Below are positions 12,001 to 24,200 of a stretch of DNA of 64,000 nt, piece after piece. The position numbers and the translations under genes were made by a program. Under the pieces are notes generated by a model. The model had not been told where the DNA came from, did not search any database, and saw only the letters and a program-made list of their open reading frames with translations. This DNA is from Dastarcus helophoroides (taxonomy: Eukaryota; Arthropoda; Insecta; Coleoptera; Bothrideridae), in assembly GCA_028583605.1 (NCBI GenBank), contig CM053327.1:22927629-22991628 (forward strand), given 5' to 3'. Numbering within the stretch: position 1 is the stretch's first letter; each line of letters begins with the position of its first letter.

Positions 12001-13862
12001 GAATCATTACCTTCCCTTAGAATTAATATGACTGTGCAATCCAATCGTTTACCATTTCTCCAAATGTCTAAATTCACTATATTCTAACAAAATAATGCAC
12101 ATTCATATATTGCACACTTGCACATTGGAGTAAACTACTTAAACAATACCCGAGTTAACGTTTTTGCTTGCTATATCTTCGGATCTTTCACTCATCGAAC
12201 ATGTGTGGGAAGTAGGGTTGTTAGAGATATGATATTTAGGATTTGGATACGGATATGTTCCGACTATTACATCGGTTTCGGTTACGGATACGGATATGAA
12301 ATTATTTAGGATATCGAATAGTTTCGGGTAATTTTCAATAATTTGTTGGTGTTATAACATGGTGGTACTTTATTTACTTTTTTTCTCAAAACGTAGAACT
12401 TCGAGTGTAAAAAATGTTAACGAAATCAAGAATACAATTTTCGTGGTGAAACAGATGTCAGGAAATTATTTGACGTAATGATTTGATAGTTTCGAATTCC
12501 CAGTCTAACCTTATTTGTACCTGTATGCCAGTTTGGGAAGACACGATAAAGATGTTTTAATAAAGTTAAAAATATCTAATTGTAAGTAAAATTTTAGAAC
12601 AAAAACCCACTGCTGTTTGTTCTCAGCGAATTGTGTCAAATAAGTGGGAGCTAATAATTTTAAACGTGTCTTTCTAATGAAATAATAAATGGCCCAGTAA
12701 ACCAGATTATAACATGAATTTAAATATCATTTTATTAATGATGAAAAATATCTTTCCTTAGTCAAAGAACAAAAAATTTCTATTTACACAGTATATCTAT
12801 ATCTTAAATCATTTATATTACTTATCAAGCTTTTCTTTTTTTCTACTAAGACCTTAAAATTATTTCATTACATATTCAATATACTTTTAAGAATGTGTTA
12901 TGACTTCATATATTCGTATAACTAATTTATCATTTAAAGGCTTTGTAAATAATTCTGCTAGAAATTTTTACTATAGCAAGTGTTTCAGGTGTATTTTATT
13001 TCTTTTTTATAGGCGAAACTTCAATAACTCCCCTAAGCCCCAGCAGTCCCGCGGAAGATAGTTCTGGAGATTCCAATGCCAACAAATCTAAATTACAAAG
13101 AATCAAGCCGCAAAGCAGAAAAACATTTCGACTGAGACGAAGCAGAAAAAGTAGCCGCACAGAGGTAAGTTTAGAACACTCGATATTTTAGTATTTTCTA
13201 AAAACTCGCTTTTTTTAAACGCCTTTGTAAGTGAAAATTGCATGCATTTAACTGAATCAATAGCTCTTATCGTTTCCGAGATGCCCATAGTGTCCCTCTT
13301 TATTTTGGATACGCTGCATATACGATCCTGTAAAAGTTGATCTTTTATTTAGCTCCCACACACAAAGCTTCAGACTGATGAATCTCAACCTCCAAGTCCT
13401 ACTAAACCAAATTCGTCAGTGACCACTGGTAATCAATCTCTGTCACCTCCCCAAGAAGTTTTAATGGCAGCACCTCAGACCATTTCGACATTGGGTCCTC
13501 ACAGATTACGAATATCTGATCGCACTAAATATGCTGATGGATCTTGGGATGAAGATAGTGCAATTTCTCAAACATCCAGCACTTCGGGATATAGGGAATC
13601 ATATCCAGTTATGCATCTGAAGGAAACTCTAGAATCAAGTCCAAAAGCATTCCCTCCATTAGCTTCTCCTGATATACAAGACTTAGCATCAACAAGTAGC
13701 GCTACAACGAACAATTTTCTTCAGTGCGATAACAGCTCCACAGACTGTTCGTTGAACGAAAATGGAGAGAAGACTGCGTTATTAAGAAATACAGAAAAGA
13801 CTGCATCCCAACATAGCTTGTTGGTGTATTTTGACCAGCAAGATGAAACAACTCTTATCTAA
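1..13862 (+). CDS. unc80: UNC80 homologue, NALCN channel scaffold, C-terminal ~1,340 residues (20 exons, 5' end outside window)
   Basis: UNC80 is a very large helical-repeat protein that joins the sodium-leak channel NALCN to UNC79 at the neuronal membrane. Exons read in one continuous frame: 1-122, 177-309, 362-502, 554-747, 1197-1537, 1608-1803, 2281-2499, 2554-2699, 2754-3081, 3138-3341, 3401-3517, 3574-3708, 4902-5025, 5076-5473, 5531-5687, 5848-6009, 6130-6246, 10862-10990, 13013-13164, 13353-13862 (stop TAA). All introns are GT-AG and every phase joins. Family-typical stretches include VVHSVHGIMFKDLKQILRKE, FLHEELMKLPSFPR, NRKPFILQMFGSVSAMLD and SPYDPESMGCRGLQHYMSYI. The first ~900 residues seen are the conserved helical part; a short helical piece (MELAQQMKQLKEELED) follows. 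The last ~330 residues are Ser/Thr/Pro-rich with a basic patch (RKTFRLRRSRKSSR) and end in -TTLI. Early introns are mostly 50-60 nt, while introns 12, 17 and 18 are swollen by repeats. A possible AATAAA lies at 14251. The family assignment is confident; the alternative-splicing choices are not. Confidence 0.93.
3709..4901. other. unc80 intron 12 with degenerate AT-rich repeat blocks
   Basis: This 1,193-nt intron has no coding signal. From about 3960 to 4220 it consists of degenerate blocks of the type AAATTTCGA followed by A/T runs, spaced roughly 25-35 nt. The same blocks recur at 24840-25870, 31800-32400, 33930-34500, 42360-42700 and 52700-53290. Nothing regulatory is recognisable. Confidence 0.5.
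6247..8870. other. unc80 intron 17, left part, unassigned AT-rich sequence
   Basis: No exon is visible here. A fragment near 7410-7440 resembles the AAATGGAACACCCTGTA-type repeat seen elsewhere in the window. A coding-looking but frame-broken stretch at about 7750-7950 faintly recalls a Tc1-like helix-turn-helix region; I could not confirm it. Confidence 0.35.
8871..10008. repeat. Long imperfect inverted repeat (foldback-like) in unc80 intron 17
   Basis: The left arm (about 8871-9270) and the reverse complement of the right arm (about 9570-10008) share long similar stretches. One example pair is TTAGAACATGCAAG...TTGTAAC and TTAGACCATG...GTTATAAC. Others are CTCCCTACAGGTATCTCGAA with CTCACTACAGGGATCTCAAA, and CATCATCAAGAAAA in both arms. 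Identity looks like about 70 percent with small indels, and the centre (about 9271-9570) is unpaired AT-rich DNA. No transposase is recognisable inside. This is most simply an old foldback or palindromic DNA transposon. Confidence 0.65.
10080..10450 (-). pseudogene. Tc1-like transposase remnant (helix-turn-helix part plus a short piece of the catalytic core)
   Basis: On the minus strand at about 10390-10240 one frame reads EEGPRMSYNAAAKYFKKSK, then TFVKMLVERYKANKTVDNLTDR and GKSR. This matches the DNA-binding helix-turn-helix and GRP-like hinge of Tc1/mariner transposases. About 100 nt further on, another frame reads KKFMAWASIISTGIG, which resembles the strand around the second catalytic region (usually xVMVWGAIS). 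The spacing is far too short, so most of the catalytic domain is deleted, and there are several frameshifts and stops. It lies in unc80 intron 17 in antisense orientation. The superfamily call is fair; the exact family is not determined. Confidence 0.5.
11157..11320. repeat. Hairpin repeat with 33-bp imperfect arms in unc80 intron 18
   Basis: Left arm 11157-11189 and right arm 11288-11320 are inverted copies with three mismatches in 33 bp (TTATAACTATTAAAC...GATTAAAAC). The left arm and its flank are also nearly repeated at 56038-56110, where a second hairpin of the same family occurs. This is a short foldback or MITE-like family. Confidence 0.6.
11815..12210 (+). pseudogene. Tc1-like transposase fragment, catalytic-domain portion, decayed
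   Basis: Decayed but ordered Tc1 motifs lie in unc80 intron 18. EWIRIVLRYEFQL (about 11818) stands where Tc1 proteins have WxxVLFSDESRF. GTMVWDAIGSV (about 11960) corresponds to the GSVMVWGAIS strand. QNNAHSYIAHLH then corresponds to QQDNAxxHTAxxT. Finally LLAISSDLSLIEHVWE (to 12210) corresponds to WPAxSPDLNPIEHVWD. At least one frameshift and several stops interrupt it, and the aspartate of SDE is lost. It is sense-oriented relative to unc80. Confidence 0.68.
12239..12300. repeat. Short tandem GGATA(C/T)G-type repeat
   Basis: Repeated GGATACGGATATG-like units occur at 12245-12257 and 12285-12298, with degenerate copies between them, directly after the Tc1-like fragment in unc80 intron 18. 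Confidence 0.4.
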
Positions 13863-14464
13863 AACTTTCAATACGCAACCTTTTACATTCTCAGCATATT
13901 CCATTTGCTACCTATGCAGAGGGATCTAAATTAAGTGCGCAGCATTGCTAACTTTGTTATCATTAACTCTCCCTAAAGATAATAGCTTGGCTATTGCAAC
14001 ACACAGAGCGAGTTGTTGTGTTTTTTAAATCTTTTGTGGTTTCAGGAGGCACGATTTGTAATCAATTTTTGAAGATGACCAAGGACCAGTTCGTTCCGTC
14101 AAAATTATTAAAGATAGAAAATTGCTTAGGTTAACAAACTAGTACGGTTTTTATTGCTGATTAGGATTACATTAATTTGAGTTTTTTGACAAAGTTAGAA
14201 CTTTTGAAATGAAATAATTTTTTATTTTTATGACAGGTAAGGGAATTGAAAATAAAAATAGTTTTCATGATATTTTTACTAAGATGAATAATAACTGAGT
14301 TATGAGGACCTAAGCGTACAAATACATCATAATTACAAGAAATCAAAAATTAATGTGAAATTAGCCTAGTAGACTATTAAACCAAATGTCAAGAGTTAAT
14401 ATGTATGTTTTATGGATATTAGAATAAGTACAAACAAGGAACATTATTTAATATTCAGTCGTAA
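13863..14464. other. unc80 3' flank / probable 3' UTR
   Basis: AT-rich sequence after the unc80 stop. One AATAAA lies at 14251 as a possible polyadenylation signal. No further coding potential is visible. Confidence 0.4.
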
Positions 14465-14945
14465 TGAAAATGTAACTTTCTGAAACCGATAATTCAAAAG
14501 TTGTTTGAAACTATCTCCTTCCTCTTCAATACATTTCCCAGCTCATTTCACGATAGCATGAATACTGTTCAAGATAATTTTGCAATTTATTTTATTACAT
14601 TTTTTTTAAACTATCTATATTTTTAGGTCATCTACACTATCCTCTCGCTCTTTATAAATACGATTTTTAAGATATTCCACAAGAAAAAATCGAGTGGGGT
14701 TAAATGACCTTGGAGGCCAGGCAATAATTCCACCAATTTCAATCCACATGTCTTAGAAGATGACTGATTTCCTTATAATTATCCGTAGAAGCCGAATCCT
14801 GCGGGAATGTGTTACGTTGCCTGTTTAATAAATTCATTTTATCTAAGAAGAAGAGCACTTTATAATCGAAATATCCGAGGAGTACCCACCATACGTTAAG
14901 ACTAAAACATTTTGAGGAGCTTATAGTGTCGCTAAATTCCATTAC
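14465..14945 (-). pseudogene. Mariner-type DDE transposase remnant, C-terminal part
   Basis: Read on the minus strand, the run WIEIGGIIAWPPRSF (about 14760-14700), then NPTRFFLVEYLKNRIYKE and REDSVDDLK, aligns by eye with the family pattern WIGRxGPIxWPPRSPDLTPLDFFLWGYLKxxVY. Upstream, FPQDSAS stands where family members have FQQDGA. The final stretch (CIEEEGDSFKQLL) resembles the usual C-terminus. The catalytic D of SPDLTPLD is changed (FNPTR) and stops are present, so it is inactive. It lies between unc80 and the CD36-like gene. Confidence 0.68.
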
Positions 14946-15189
14946 CTTTTATAAAAACATAAAATGTGCAGTGTTCCATTAAAAAAACTATAACTCTGTC
15001 AAAAATCTCGAAATTACGATGTTCAACTGTTTTTTTCAAATGAAAACTTTTTTAGGCGCGTTGAGCGACTAAAGATAGGGAAAAAGCGAATGGTTTTTCA
15101 TTTGAATTACCGATATGCTCTAATGTCAATACAAATAAATAGGTATATGTACGTATGAACAGATCCCGCAATAGAAATAAAAAAACGCG

Positions 15190-15262
15190 AAATTGGCAGC
15201 GAAGTTCGAACCTCGGAGCCGCCAAGCCCAAAGCAATTACTCTACCACGGCGCCACGGTTGT
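15190..15262 (-). repeat. tRNA-related SINE head (RNA polymerase III A and B boxes)
   Basis: On the minus strand an A-box-like TGGCGCCGTGGTAGAG (about 15256-15241) is followed about 30 nt later by a B-box-like GGTTCGAACTTC (15212-15201). The spacing fits a tRNA, but the acceptor stem does not close properly. A tRNA-derived SINE or decayed tRNA is more likely than a working tRNA. Confidence 0.42.
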
Positions 15263-16004
15263 TCGTTGAATTTAAAGCTAAACTTGCCTGATAATCTAAC
15301 CCTACCCCTGAAGTTAAATTGAACATGCGATAATGTGTATACTATTATTGTTTAAATTGTGTTTTAATTTGGTTACTATTATTCCTATCGGCTGAAGTGC
15401 AGTGCTGGCCACACTGTCTTCCTCGTATGCCGTGCGGTCCTAGCAATAGCAGCCCATACCTGCTATTATCTTCATAGCGCCGGTGGGCTGCAAAATGGAG
15501 TTATTATTATATTATATTATTCCTATTCTCTCTGTAAATGAAAGCTGACTATATCTGAAAAGAAGAAAAGTTGGCAAATTACGGGCAGGCATCAATTCCA
15601 AAGACATATGCGACGTGCGGGATTAAAATCGGCGTAATAAAGATGTGCTTCACAAGGACGCACATAATTTCGTCTGCGCATTGCGAACAACCCCGAACAA
15701 AGTGACAAGAATTAATAACATTTGGCTGAGCGTTTGGCAACGCTGTTATATTTTTGATGACATTTCTTTAAATCTTTATTAAATATTTTGATTTGAGTAA
15801 CATTATAACACGCTCAGTTAAATGTTTTGACATTTGTGCTTTTGTGACATAGTTATTTTTTGTAAAATATGAAATAGCAGAATGTATTTTGGCTACTATA
15901 AAATGAAAGATTTAATTACGGAATAATTGTGATAAATAAATTGGTTAATATCGCAATCATTAAATGAAAAAGTTCGGATAACACCAGGATCAAGGCTAGC
16001 TAGT
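15263..16004. other. Intergenic stretch with a retroelement-like tail and a CpG-richer segment
   Basis: At 15390-15520 a GC-richer stretch ends in a TTATTATATTATATTATT run, as in the 3' tail of some non-LTR elements or SINEs; I cannot name it. Segment 15590-15720 has more CpG than its surroundings and precedes the candidate exon at 16005. Confidence 0.3.
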
Positions 16005-16031
16005 ATGAGTCGCCTGTTACCTGAGCTTAAT
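16005..16031 (+). other. Candidate 5' coding exon (ATG plus nine codons, then a GTAAGT donor)
   Basis: ATG at 16005 opens MSRLLPELN and is followed at once by the donor GTAAGTGAT. The combination of an ATG, a clean donor and a CpG-richer upstream segment looks like a first coding exon of a plus-strand gene. No confident downstream exon was found, so this may be chance. Confidence 0.22.
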
Positions 16032-17180
16032 GTAAGTGATGTTAAATTTTAGGAATGTACCCCGCAGATATCAAAATAAATATATAAACATTTTAGGTTA
16101 CTTCCAAAAGCATTAAATTACTTCATATTTAATATTATCAGGAACAATTTTATCACTGTTATTTCCTAGTTTTAAGTTTTCACTTCTGTCGGCGGTCCAC
16201 ATGACTGCCTTATTTTTTATGATGCTACCTTAATTAGCATAAAAAATATACCAATTTGCCAATTTTGTATCTTTAATAATAGTAATAAATATAACAATGC
16301 TGCTCATTTTATTTGGACCAGTCTGTTGAATAAAATGTATAACAATTACTCAAGAATAGCTTATTTTTACATGTCTTGCTATTAGCTATATTCTTTAAAG
16401 ATTCATGTTTAATTAATCGAAAAAATTGATCACGGATCTGCTGTTGAATACCTAAGGTATATTCATTAGCTTCCTTTCAAGAAACCATTTCTAACTGGCT
16501 ATTGATTTAGAATAATCATTAATTGTTATAGAAAACTTAGACAAGAAAGATACTAGCTAATCTGTAGACCTTTGTATTAGCTTAGAACATAATAACCACA
16601 ACTGTAACAGAATATGCAATAGAAGCATAACTTGTTGTTAACATTTTAAATATCTACAAGAGAAAATAAAATCAATATATGTATAATCATCTCTTTCATT
16701 TCTTATAAGTTTATATTTTCTAACTATGTAGTTAGTATTCCTTTCTTAGTTAATTTTTCGAATTTTGTCAGATATTTAATGATTCTTCAGTTTAGTGTCA
16801 AACCTAAATATATACTCGTACGTAAATGTTCAATATTACCATTCACAAGTCTAAATTCAAATGATTTAACGTACAATAGTATTTTCTTTTGGCTGTGTAG
16901 CCCTTACGATTGCAGATAGGCTTATTAAGCCCCGTATAACGGCATTTCTATTTAAAAAATAAAATTTTCTTTTGTACGCCGTTTTAAAAACACCATGTTT
17001 AAAGTTAAATATACGCATGGTGACAAAAAAGAAAATATAATCGACTGGCCCGAGCGAATGTTTATAAAACATAAGTTTCCTTTGTTTCTGAAAATTATGC
17101 ATTACTTTGTATATTTCGGTTTCCTTTTAATGAAGCAAAGTTTGCTTTTTTTTTCAGATGTTTGAAATCTATTTTATTTA
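16032..17180. other. AT-rich intergenic sequence, nothing recognised
   Basis: No open frame with family resemblance, no RNA gene and no clear repeat boundary was found in this stretch. Confidence 0.5.
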
Positions 17181-17665
17181 CAGTGTGTCCATCGGCCAAG
17201 CGCCTTGATTGATATCTGACAAAGTACTTACCCGAAATATTTGAATATTTGGCCATTTAGCAAGGTCCATGAGGTAATACAACTAAAATATTGACATCAA
17301 CTACGCTATTTTAAATGGAACACCCTGCATATTTTTGCGTATTTGAATTCTATTTTATACTTTAAGGGCACAAATTCTGTAACTAAAATTTATAGTTTTT
17401 GAGATAATAGAATTTTTATATGAAATTTGACAAATGCAATGTTCGGCGAAGTTTTTTGTACGTTTCTCCAGAAAGCAGATATTACTTTCATATTTGGTAT
17501 GTGAGGGGAACACATGTAAAACTATCTTGTGCTACTTTAATAAATTCAGAAAAATTATATCGAGTACTCAATTTACAATTTTACATTTTGATAAATTCAA
17601 ACGCTGATGAGTTTGTTAAATGGAACAGACTGTATTTTTTGACGTATCTTATGCGTGATAGAGAC
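17181..17665 (+). repeat. Non-autonomous repeat, plus-strand copy, beginning CAGTGTGTCC after TA
   Basis: This segment aligns along its length with the reverse complement of 47828-48339. Shared landmarks are ATCTGACAAAGTACT, AATTTATAGTTTTTxAGATAAT, TATTTTAAATxxxACACCxTxxATATxTTTTTGC, and near the end TTTGTTAxxxxAAATGGAACA. It starts next to a TA dinucleotide with CAGNGTGTCC, as does the palindrome at 42844. A 101-codon open frame inside it (17420-17725) is an accident of the repeat. Confidence 0.62.
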
Positions 17666-18221
17666 ATTGTGGGGTTCCTGTTACAACTTTCAGAAATGAT
17701 CGCAAATTCAACTTGTATCTTTTAACGTTTATTTTTATTTTTTTGAAAAGCAAAAGAAGTAAAATTAGGTTAGTGAGCTTATTGTGAATATGTATCATTT
17801 AATCTAAGTATTTTATAATATTACATAAAAGATAAAACTTTGAGTTGATGGTGACAACTCATTAAATATGAACCGTGTGTATACTCCTGCTCTGCTCAAT
17901 ATTTTTAACCGAATGTATACTTTTTCTGTAGTTATAATGTCCCAATATAATAATTTGAGAAATAATAATAAATTAACACTAATTGCATAAAGCAACACTT
18001 ATTTATATTCTTTCTGAATATCACATATAGTTTGCATCAGGGATGGAAAAAAACTATAGACAAAAAAATAATATCTAAAATTTTATATATGCATTAGAAA
18101 ACCACACAATTCTTAAAGACTTATAGCTATTATCACTTTTGGACTATGTACAAGTTAAATAAATTAATGTCAGTCTCCCTGAAGCATCACAGATGCTAAT
18201 TACCCTAATTAAACACTTATA

Positions 18222-21200
18222 TTATTTACATATTCTGTTTTGTCCTGGTCGCAAATACTGTTGAGGAATTGTAATGACAGGTATCGGCCTATATTGGCTA
18301 CTTCGCCGTAAACTAAAATTTGTTATAGGAAACGGGCTCCCATCTTCCTCGCTCCTTGCTGATTGTAAGACCCATAGAGCTGATCCCGATACCAAAGCTG
18401 CTCCAAGAATTAAGAAAATATATTTGCAAATTTCAAATACAATCGGCAGTACTGAATAAAAAATGATAGCTACATAGTAAACTAGATCTGGAACGTCCGT
18501 AACGCTCATTTCCAACCAGAAAAGGGGCAAGTAAAGATTATTAAAATATTTTGTTCTGGCGTTAAATTTTGTTTCTCCTACATCCATATTGATTTGTAAC
18601 CTTAAAGAAGCTTCTAGTGGCAATCCCAACTCATGATGGATAACAAGTTTACTGCCGTGTAGAGACTTATTAGGCTTCATTCCATCTACTTGGTCAACGA
18701 GGAATCGAGCTGAATTGTAGAAATGCGGTTGAGAAATCGTAACTGGCATATCATAATAGCACGGTGACAAATTCGCTATACCGGATGGTGGACATTCTTT
18801 GTTTTTGCAATAACATGCATTATCAGGAAATTCTTCTGCCGTACCAAGAAAATGTGGATGGGTACTGTACTGATCTGCCTTGAAGCCCTGATTACTCGTT
18901 ACTTCTTTTTCATAAGTAAAACTAAGAGGGCGGCAAAATGCCTTTCTGTATAATCTAAGGATATCAGTTTTAGCCATTGCTGGTGGAAATAATGTGCCCT
19001 CAAAAGCACCTTGCACTGTATTACACTTTGAGTTTCCATAAGCAGTGCCATTCTTTTCCGTGTAGCCCCAATTCTTTAATCCAGGTGAGCCGTTGTATTG
19101 TTGTATGTAGTATGGTTGACCTAATTCCTCTTCTGACATCAAAGGGTTGTTTGGAGGTTTAACAATTGGGTCGGTTGTAATGGTAACAGTATTGTTAGCA
19201 TTTTCAAGTGACATAATCTGCGAAAAAATGTTTTATTTAAAAAGTGAAAAAACTTGTTTAAAACAAAAAAATATTCCCTTACTGAAAGGGATGTATTAGA
19301 TAGTATTACTTATTTTAGTAAAGTATATCTTGAAAAACTAAATAAAAGCACTGATGGTAGCCGTATTGGTGTCATTACATATTTAGATTTGTATGTAAAA
19401 GAGATAAATTATATTACGTCAATTATTTTATTTACGTACAATAATATTGATTAAAATAATAGAGTAATTTGCAAAGATAATAATTTGATTTTGTTTTTGT
19501 TTTTAAGTACAAAAGTACTAATACTAATTGAGTGTTTGTTTTATTGATTTTTTAACTTACTCTGTCTAGAATACCAAACTTTGGGAAATCAATCCAATGT
19601 GGCAGAGCTTTATTCGCCAAAGTAACTAAACGATCATCGTATCCCCACAGATATTCGGTGATGGTTAGTGTTAAGAACGGTTGGGCATTTACAACGTTAC
19701 TAACTGTACTAACTGCAATTTGGTTAAAAACTGAGCTTTCCTTCATTGCAGATAAGATGCCCTAAAAAAATTCTTAATTAATGTATACTCTTTCGACTTT
19801 GTCACCATTTCTTACTATTAAAGGAATATTTGGTGAAATTATTTTATCAACGTCAGGATCGCCAATAGAACCAGATCTGACAAATACCAACTTTCGTCTA
19901 GGGAAAAATGTAACCGTTCCATTTTGGTTAAATGTTGCATTTTCATTGGTTAATATTTCTCTACAAATGTAATAGGGTTAATAATATAATAAGTAAATAA
20001 ATAATAGTACTACTTACTGGTAGCAGTAGGGTCCCACTTCTTGAACTTTTAATTTCGCCTGGTTATTAATGACGTCTTGGGAATTAGTAACATTAAAAAT
20101 ATAAATATTAATGTACACGTTATATGGTGGACTGCTCCAAAGATAGAAAAATATAGACCCTGGTGACAGTGTTAGAACCTAAAAAAGAAAGTATCATTCG
20201 TAAGTATATTTTGTTTCTGAACTAAATTCCTTAAATTATCATACTCTATTTTAGAATCTATTTTTAGAATTACGAGATATGTCAAAGTTATGAGACTGCT
20301 TTTTTAGAACTTTTTTCATTCATTTAACATTGCAATTCAACCTTTTCATCTTTAAAGTAATTGTCTTGGTAAGCCACACATCATTGGTCAAGGATTATAC
20401 ACGCTTCGTAGTAGCGCTGTAACTTAGTTCCTATATTGCCTTTGGTTACTTTGTTGTACATTTAGAGCTGTATAGAGAAAACGAAAAAGATAGAAAAAAA
20501 TTTGGCAAAAAGAGATTCAGGAACCAAAGCGACGTTTTTAATTGCCAAAAACTGGACAACTGAAATGTGGGAGGGTGAATTATCCTGTTCTTAGCATTTG
20601 AGTTATTTTTGAAGTTCGTTAAAAATTTCTAGATAAAAATGCCTGGTTACTCTCGTGTCAAGAGCACGAGTTTCTTGCTATAAAATTCCAATTAGCTAGA
20701 TTTGCTAATTCTGGTTATTTATCACTTCGGTGCAGTGGAAGTTTTATCCCACTGTGTCTGAGGCTAAAGCAAAGCTTGATAGATCATCGTAGTTTCAGAT
20801 TGTTGGCACTCATTTTCAAAACGTAGAAGATCAAACTTGTTGAGTGACTTCAGCAAGTGCCCATATGTACTGTTGCCAGGTCTCCATTTTAAATCGCAAG
20901 CCATGATTATCTAACGCAAGTCTCATACCTATCGAGCGTTCATTTTTTTAAGTTGTGAGAAAATAAACCTATTTGCGTTTATTTATACATGTTAGAAAAT
21001 TCCGTAAACGAGAATGGCTAAAATATTTGATTTGACATATTGTTATTCTCTATGTTGAATACAAGAAATCTCATTTTCTAGGTTGAATGTTCTAGCAATA
21101 TGCAAAATTTAATTTCATTGTCATATTATTAAACGATTATTATTGCGAAATTAACTTACCTTTTTAATAATTAGATGAAGGGGTTCATAGACAAACATTA

Positions 21201-24200
21201 AATAAGATGAGCACATCATTATTGCCCCCAATAAGGCAAAAATGAGGAGTTCTGAAACAAATTAGGATTGTTAATTTAGGCATTATAATAATATGGGATC
21301 AAAGTAACTATTATTTGAATTTATACCTTAATTCTGTTGGAATCTATAACAACTGAATATTTCTAATGCAAAACATGTTAGCATATTTTAACATAAATTG
21401 TAATACCTAAGAAAATCGCAGCAAAAAACTTGAAATAAACAAATTAAATATATCTGATAATAATGTCAATTTACATAGAAAGCAACTTGCAGAAAATATG
21501 TAAATAATGGAGTTTCTGTTGTTCAAGTATAATGTATACATGTACAATAAAAGTTGATTTTAGAACAAAAGTAAATGGTAAATTCTCAGAACAATGCATT
21601 TGCTTATTTTCTTATTGATTAAAGAACATCAAATAAATTCCTCGAAAAATGTCAAAAAAATATATATTCGAATGATTCTGTTATTATTTTTGCGATGAAG
21701 TTATGCAGACAAAATATAAATATTATAAAATAGACTAAGTTCAGGTTGGCTATAATTTATTATATTCCTAAGTGTATCTTTAATGTATTTCGGATAAAAT
21801 AACGTATCATAAGCAGTAACCATTACTATTAAATTATTAGTATGAAGCAGATATAAGTTTATTAGTTCAATGTTAGTGTATTTACATGTTTTTGTTAATA
21901 GCATGGAGAATAACCAAGGTAAACAATTAACATCATAATTAAGACAATGCGTTTATGATGGCTGGATGGCAACCTACATGCATTCGATTAGAAGCAACTT
22001 CTGTTTAGATACCGATGGTATAATGGTAAAATTGCTTATACGTCTATAAATTGAACCCAAAAAAATATGCAACACAATGTTATTTTTCTGAATAAGAATT
22101 TATTTGGTTTTCAAAATAAATAATAACTGAATGATATGTGTTATGTGTTATAAATAATTAATAATGTTTGATACAATAACTATAACATTAACAAAAAGAA
22201 AAAAGTTATTTCTATGGATATTAATATTCGATTAAAAGAAGGTAAATATTTATTTATCAAGTAAAAGTAAAGTCCCTATATCTCTGCTGCCAATGTGCCT
22301 TCAAAAATCACTGAATTGCCTTATTTGGGTGTTTCAAGTTATTTACTGGTTGACTGGTTAGATAAAAGACAATTTACATATTCTGTTACCGCGGCTTAAA
22401 AATGGATTGTCTGGGTATAAAATTCTTACTCAAGGAATATAATTGTCCAATAAAAAAAGCTAAAACCATCAACAATTACCAAATATCTGAGCATGGTATC
22501 ATCTGAATATTTATTAAACATGGTCGATGCAATTGGAAGACCAATTTTAAAGGATTCTTGTTTCAAGCAAAATGAGCAACATGAGAATGAGTTTGCAAGA
22601 TGTATTTTTACAAACGCAAAATTTATTATTTCATTAGAGGTAAAGGGAAACCAGTTGGAACGGAAAAAACTAAAACGAAGCCAATACCAATGGGCCAAGG
22701 AGAGCTTGCTTCAGCTGGGTTCAACATTAATTGGACTCAATTATCTGGACCAATTTAAGTTTGAGATATGACGATGCACGAAGTTTCTACTGTTATTACT
22801 TATTAAAATGCTCGATACGGAATATCGTAACGACTGTTACAAAAGCGAAAGTAAATTTTCAGGCAATTTCTACAGAGGATCTAGGATCTAGGCAGTTCGG
22901 TCTCCTAAAGACACATTTTGATATCAATGAGAAAAGCACTTCGAAACACGTCAGTCCCCACAATAATTCATGAATTAAAGAATTAAAAGAGAATATAGAA
23001 TCACTTTAAATCAAAGTATTGCAAAACATTGTCAAAGAAAACTCATACGTTTTTAAAACCAGAAGGTGGTTATAAAGAGTGGTAACTCTTGACAAATTGT
23101 TCAAAATATTTTGGTGTAATAATTGACATGACTAATTGTTAAAAAAGCAAAATAATTTTCATTGATTCTATTGAAGTTATGTAAACTAGATAACTTTTAT
23201 TTAATACAAATTTTTGAAATTATTTAAATACACATTGGCGATCTTGATATCATTATGTCAACCAGATTTAAAAATTAGGGTACCAAAACCCTTTCGTTTT
23301 TATATAAGTATCACAAGGAACAATTTTTCTAATTTAAATGAGCTATTTTCTCCTTATTTGTCATTTTATTGATCATTTTATATGTTATAATTAAGAGACA
23401 GATTGGATAACAGGTTAATTTAAAATGTTAATATAAATATTGTATAATTTTTAGCTTATTAAACTACCGTCTCATTTATGCGGAAGAGAAATTCGTCAGT
23501 TTGTAACAGTAGGATGTATTCTTATGTCGCACATAATATTATCTATAGTATACCTTGACCAATATACAAATACACCTTGGATGATGAGGGTCAAGTCGCA
23601 AACAAGTGTAAATATTATTGATGCATTTCTTGGGGGTCTTAACTATGCTTGTAAATTTAAAAATACCCTATTGTCCTTATGGAATTAACTTTGTGTGAAT
23701 ATCTAGCGGTTTATGTTAGATTTTAGTTAATTCATTACAAAATTTATTGCTAGTATAACTAATAAAACACATGTATATTATAACAAATAAAACAACCAAT
23801 TTGAGTTAATATGTTTAAAATTATTACCGATATAAAGAGTTAACTAGAAGATGGTCCACTATAATAAGATATTATAAAATTAGTCAGTCCTATGATATAA
23901 TAAAGTGAGTGTGGTAGAACTAATTAATAATTATTTATCGTTGAAACCGTTGGATAATAAGATTACCTTGAAATGACCAACTGGTGGTTAAAGTCATTGG
24001 GTTGTAAGTGATTGCAGACGTATGCAGTTCTATAAAATTTGGCATTTCCCGTTATTACCAAGGATTTTAAGCGACATTGGGTTATTACGAGATATGTATT
24101 ACTGAAGTATAAAACGTTATTTCGAAACAATAACATGTTCTTTCCAATAAAAGTGGGTGTCAATTATTTTCAAAATCTGTTTTAAATAAGAAGAAAGCTG

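Noticed and set aside
12118..12309. Short open frame starting MHIGVNYLNN
   Set aside because: It is part of the decayed Tc1-like transposase, with a later frameshift; it is not a gene.
14968..14990. CAGTGTTCCATT next to the mariner-type relic at 14465-14945, considered as its terminal repeat
   Set aside because: It points away from the transposase, so it cannot be that element's right terminus.
17420..17725. 101-codon plus-strand open frame
   Set aside because: It lies within a non-coding repeat whose second copy at 47828-48339 has no matching open frame.
22925..22960. Second hammerhead-like core (GAAAC followed by ACGTC)
   Set aside because: The CUGANGA strand is altered and no stem II of useful length forms.
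22426..22973. Overlapping ~80-90-codon open frames on both strands in the CD36-like gene's first intron
   Set aside because: There is no recognisable motif, no splice pattern and no codon bias favouring either strand.
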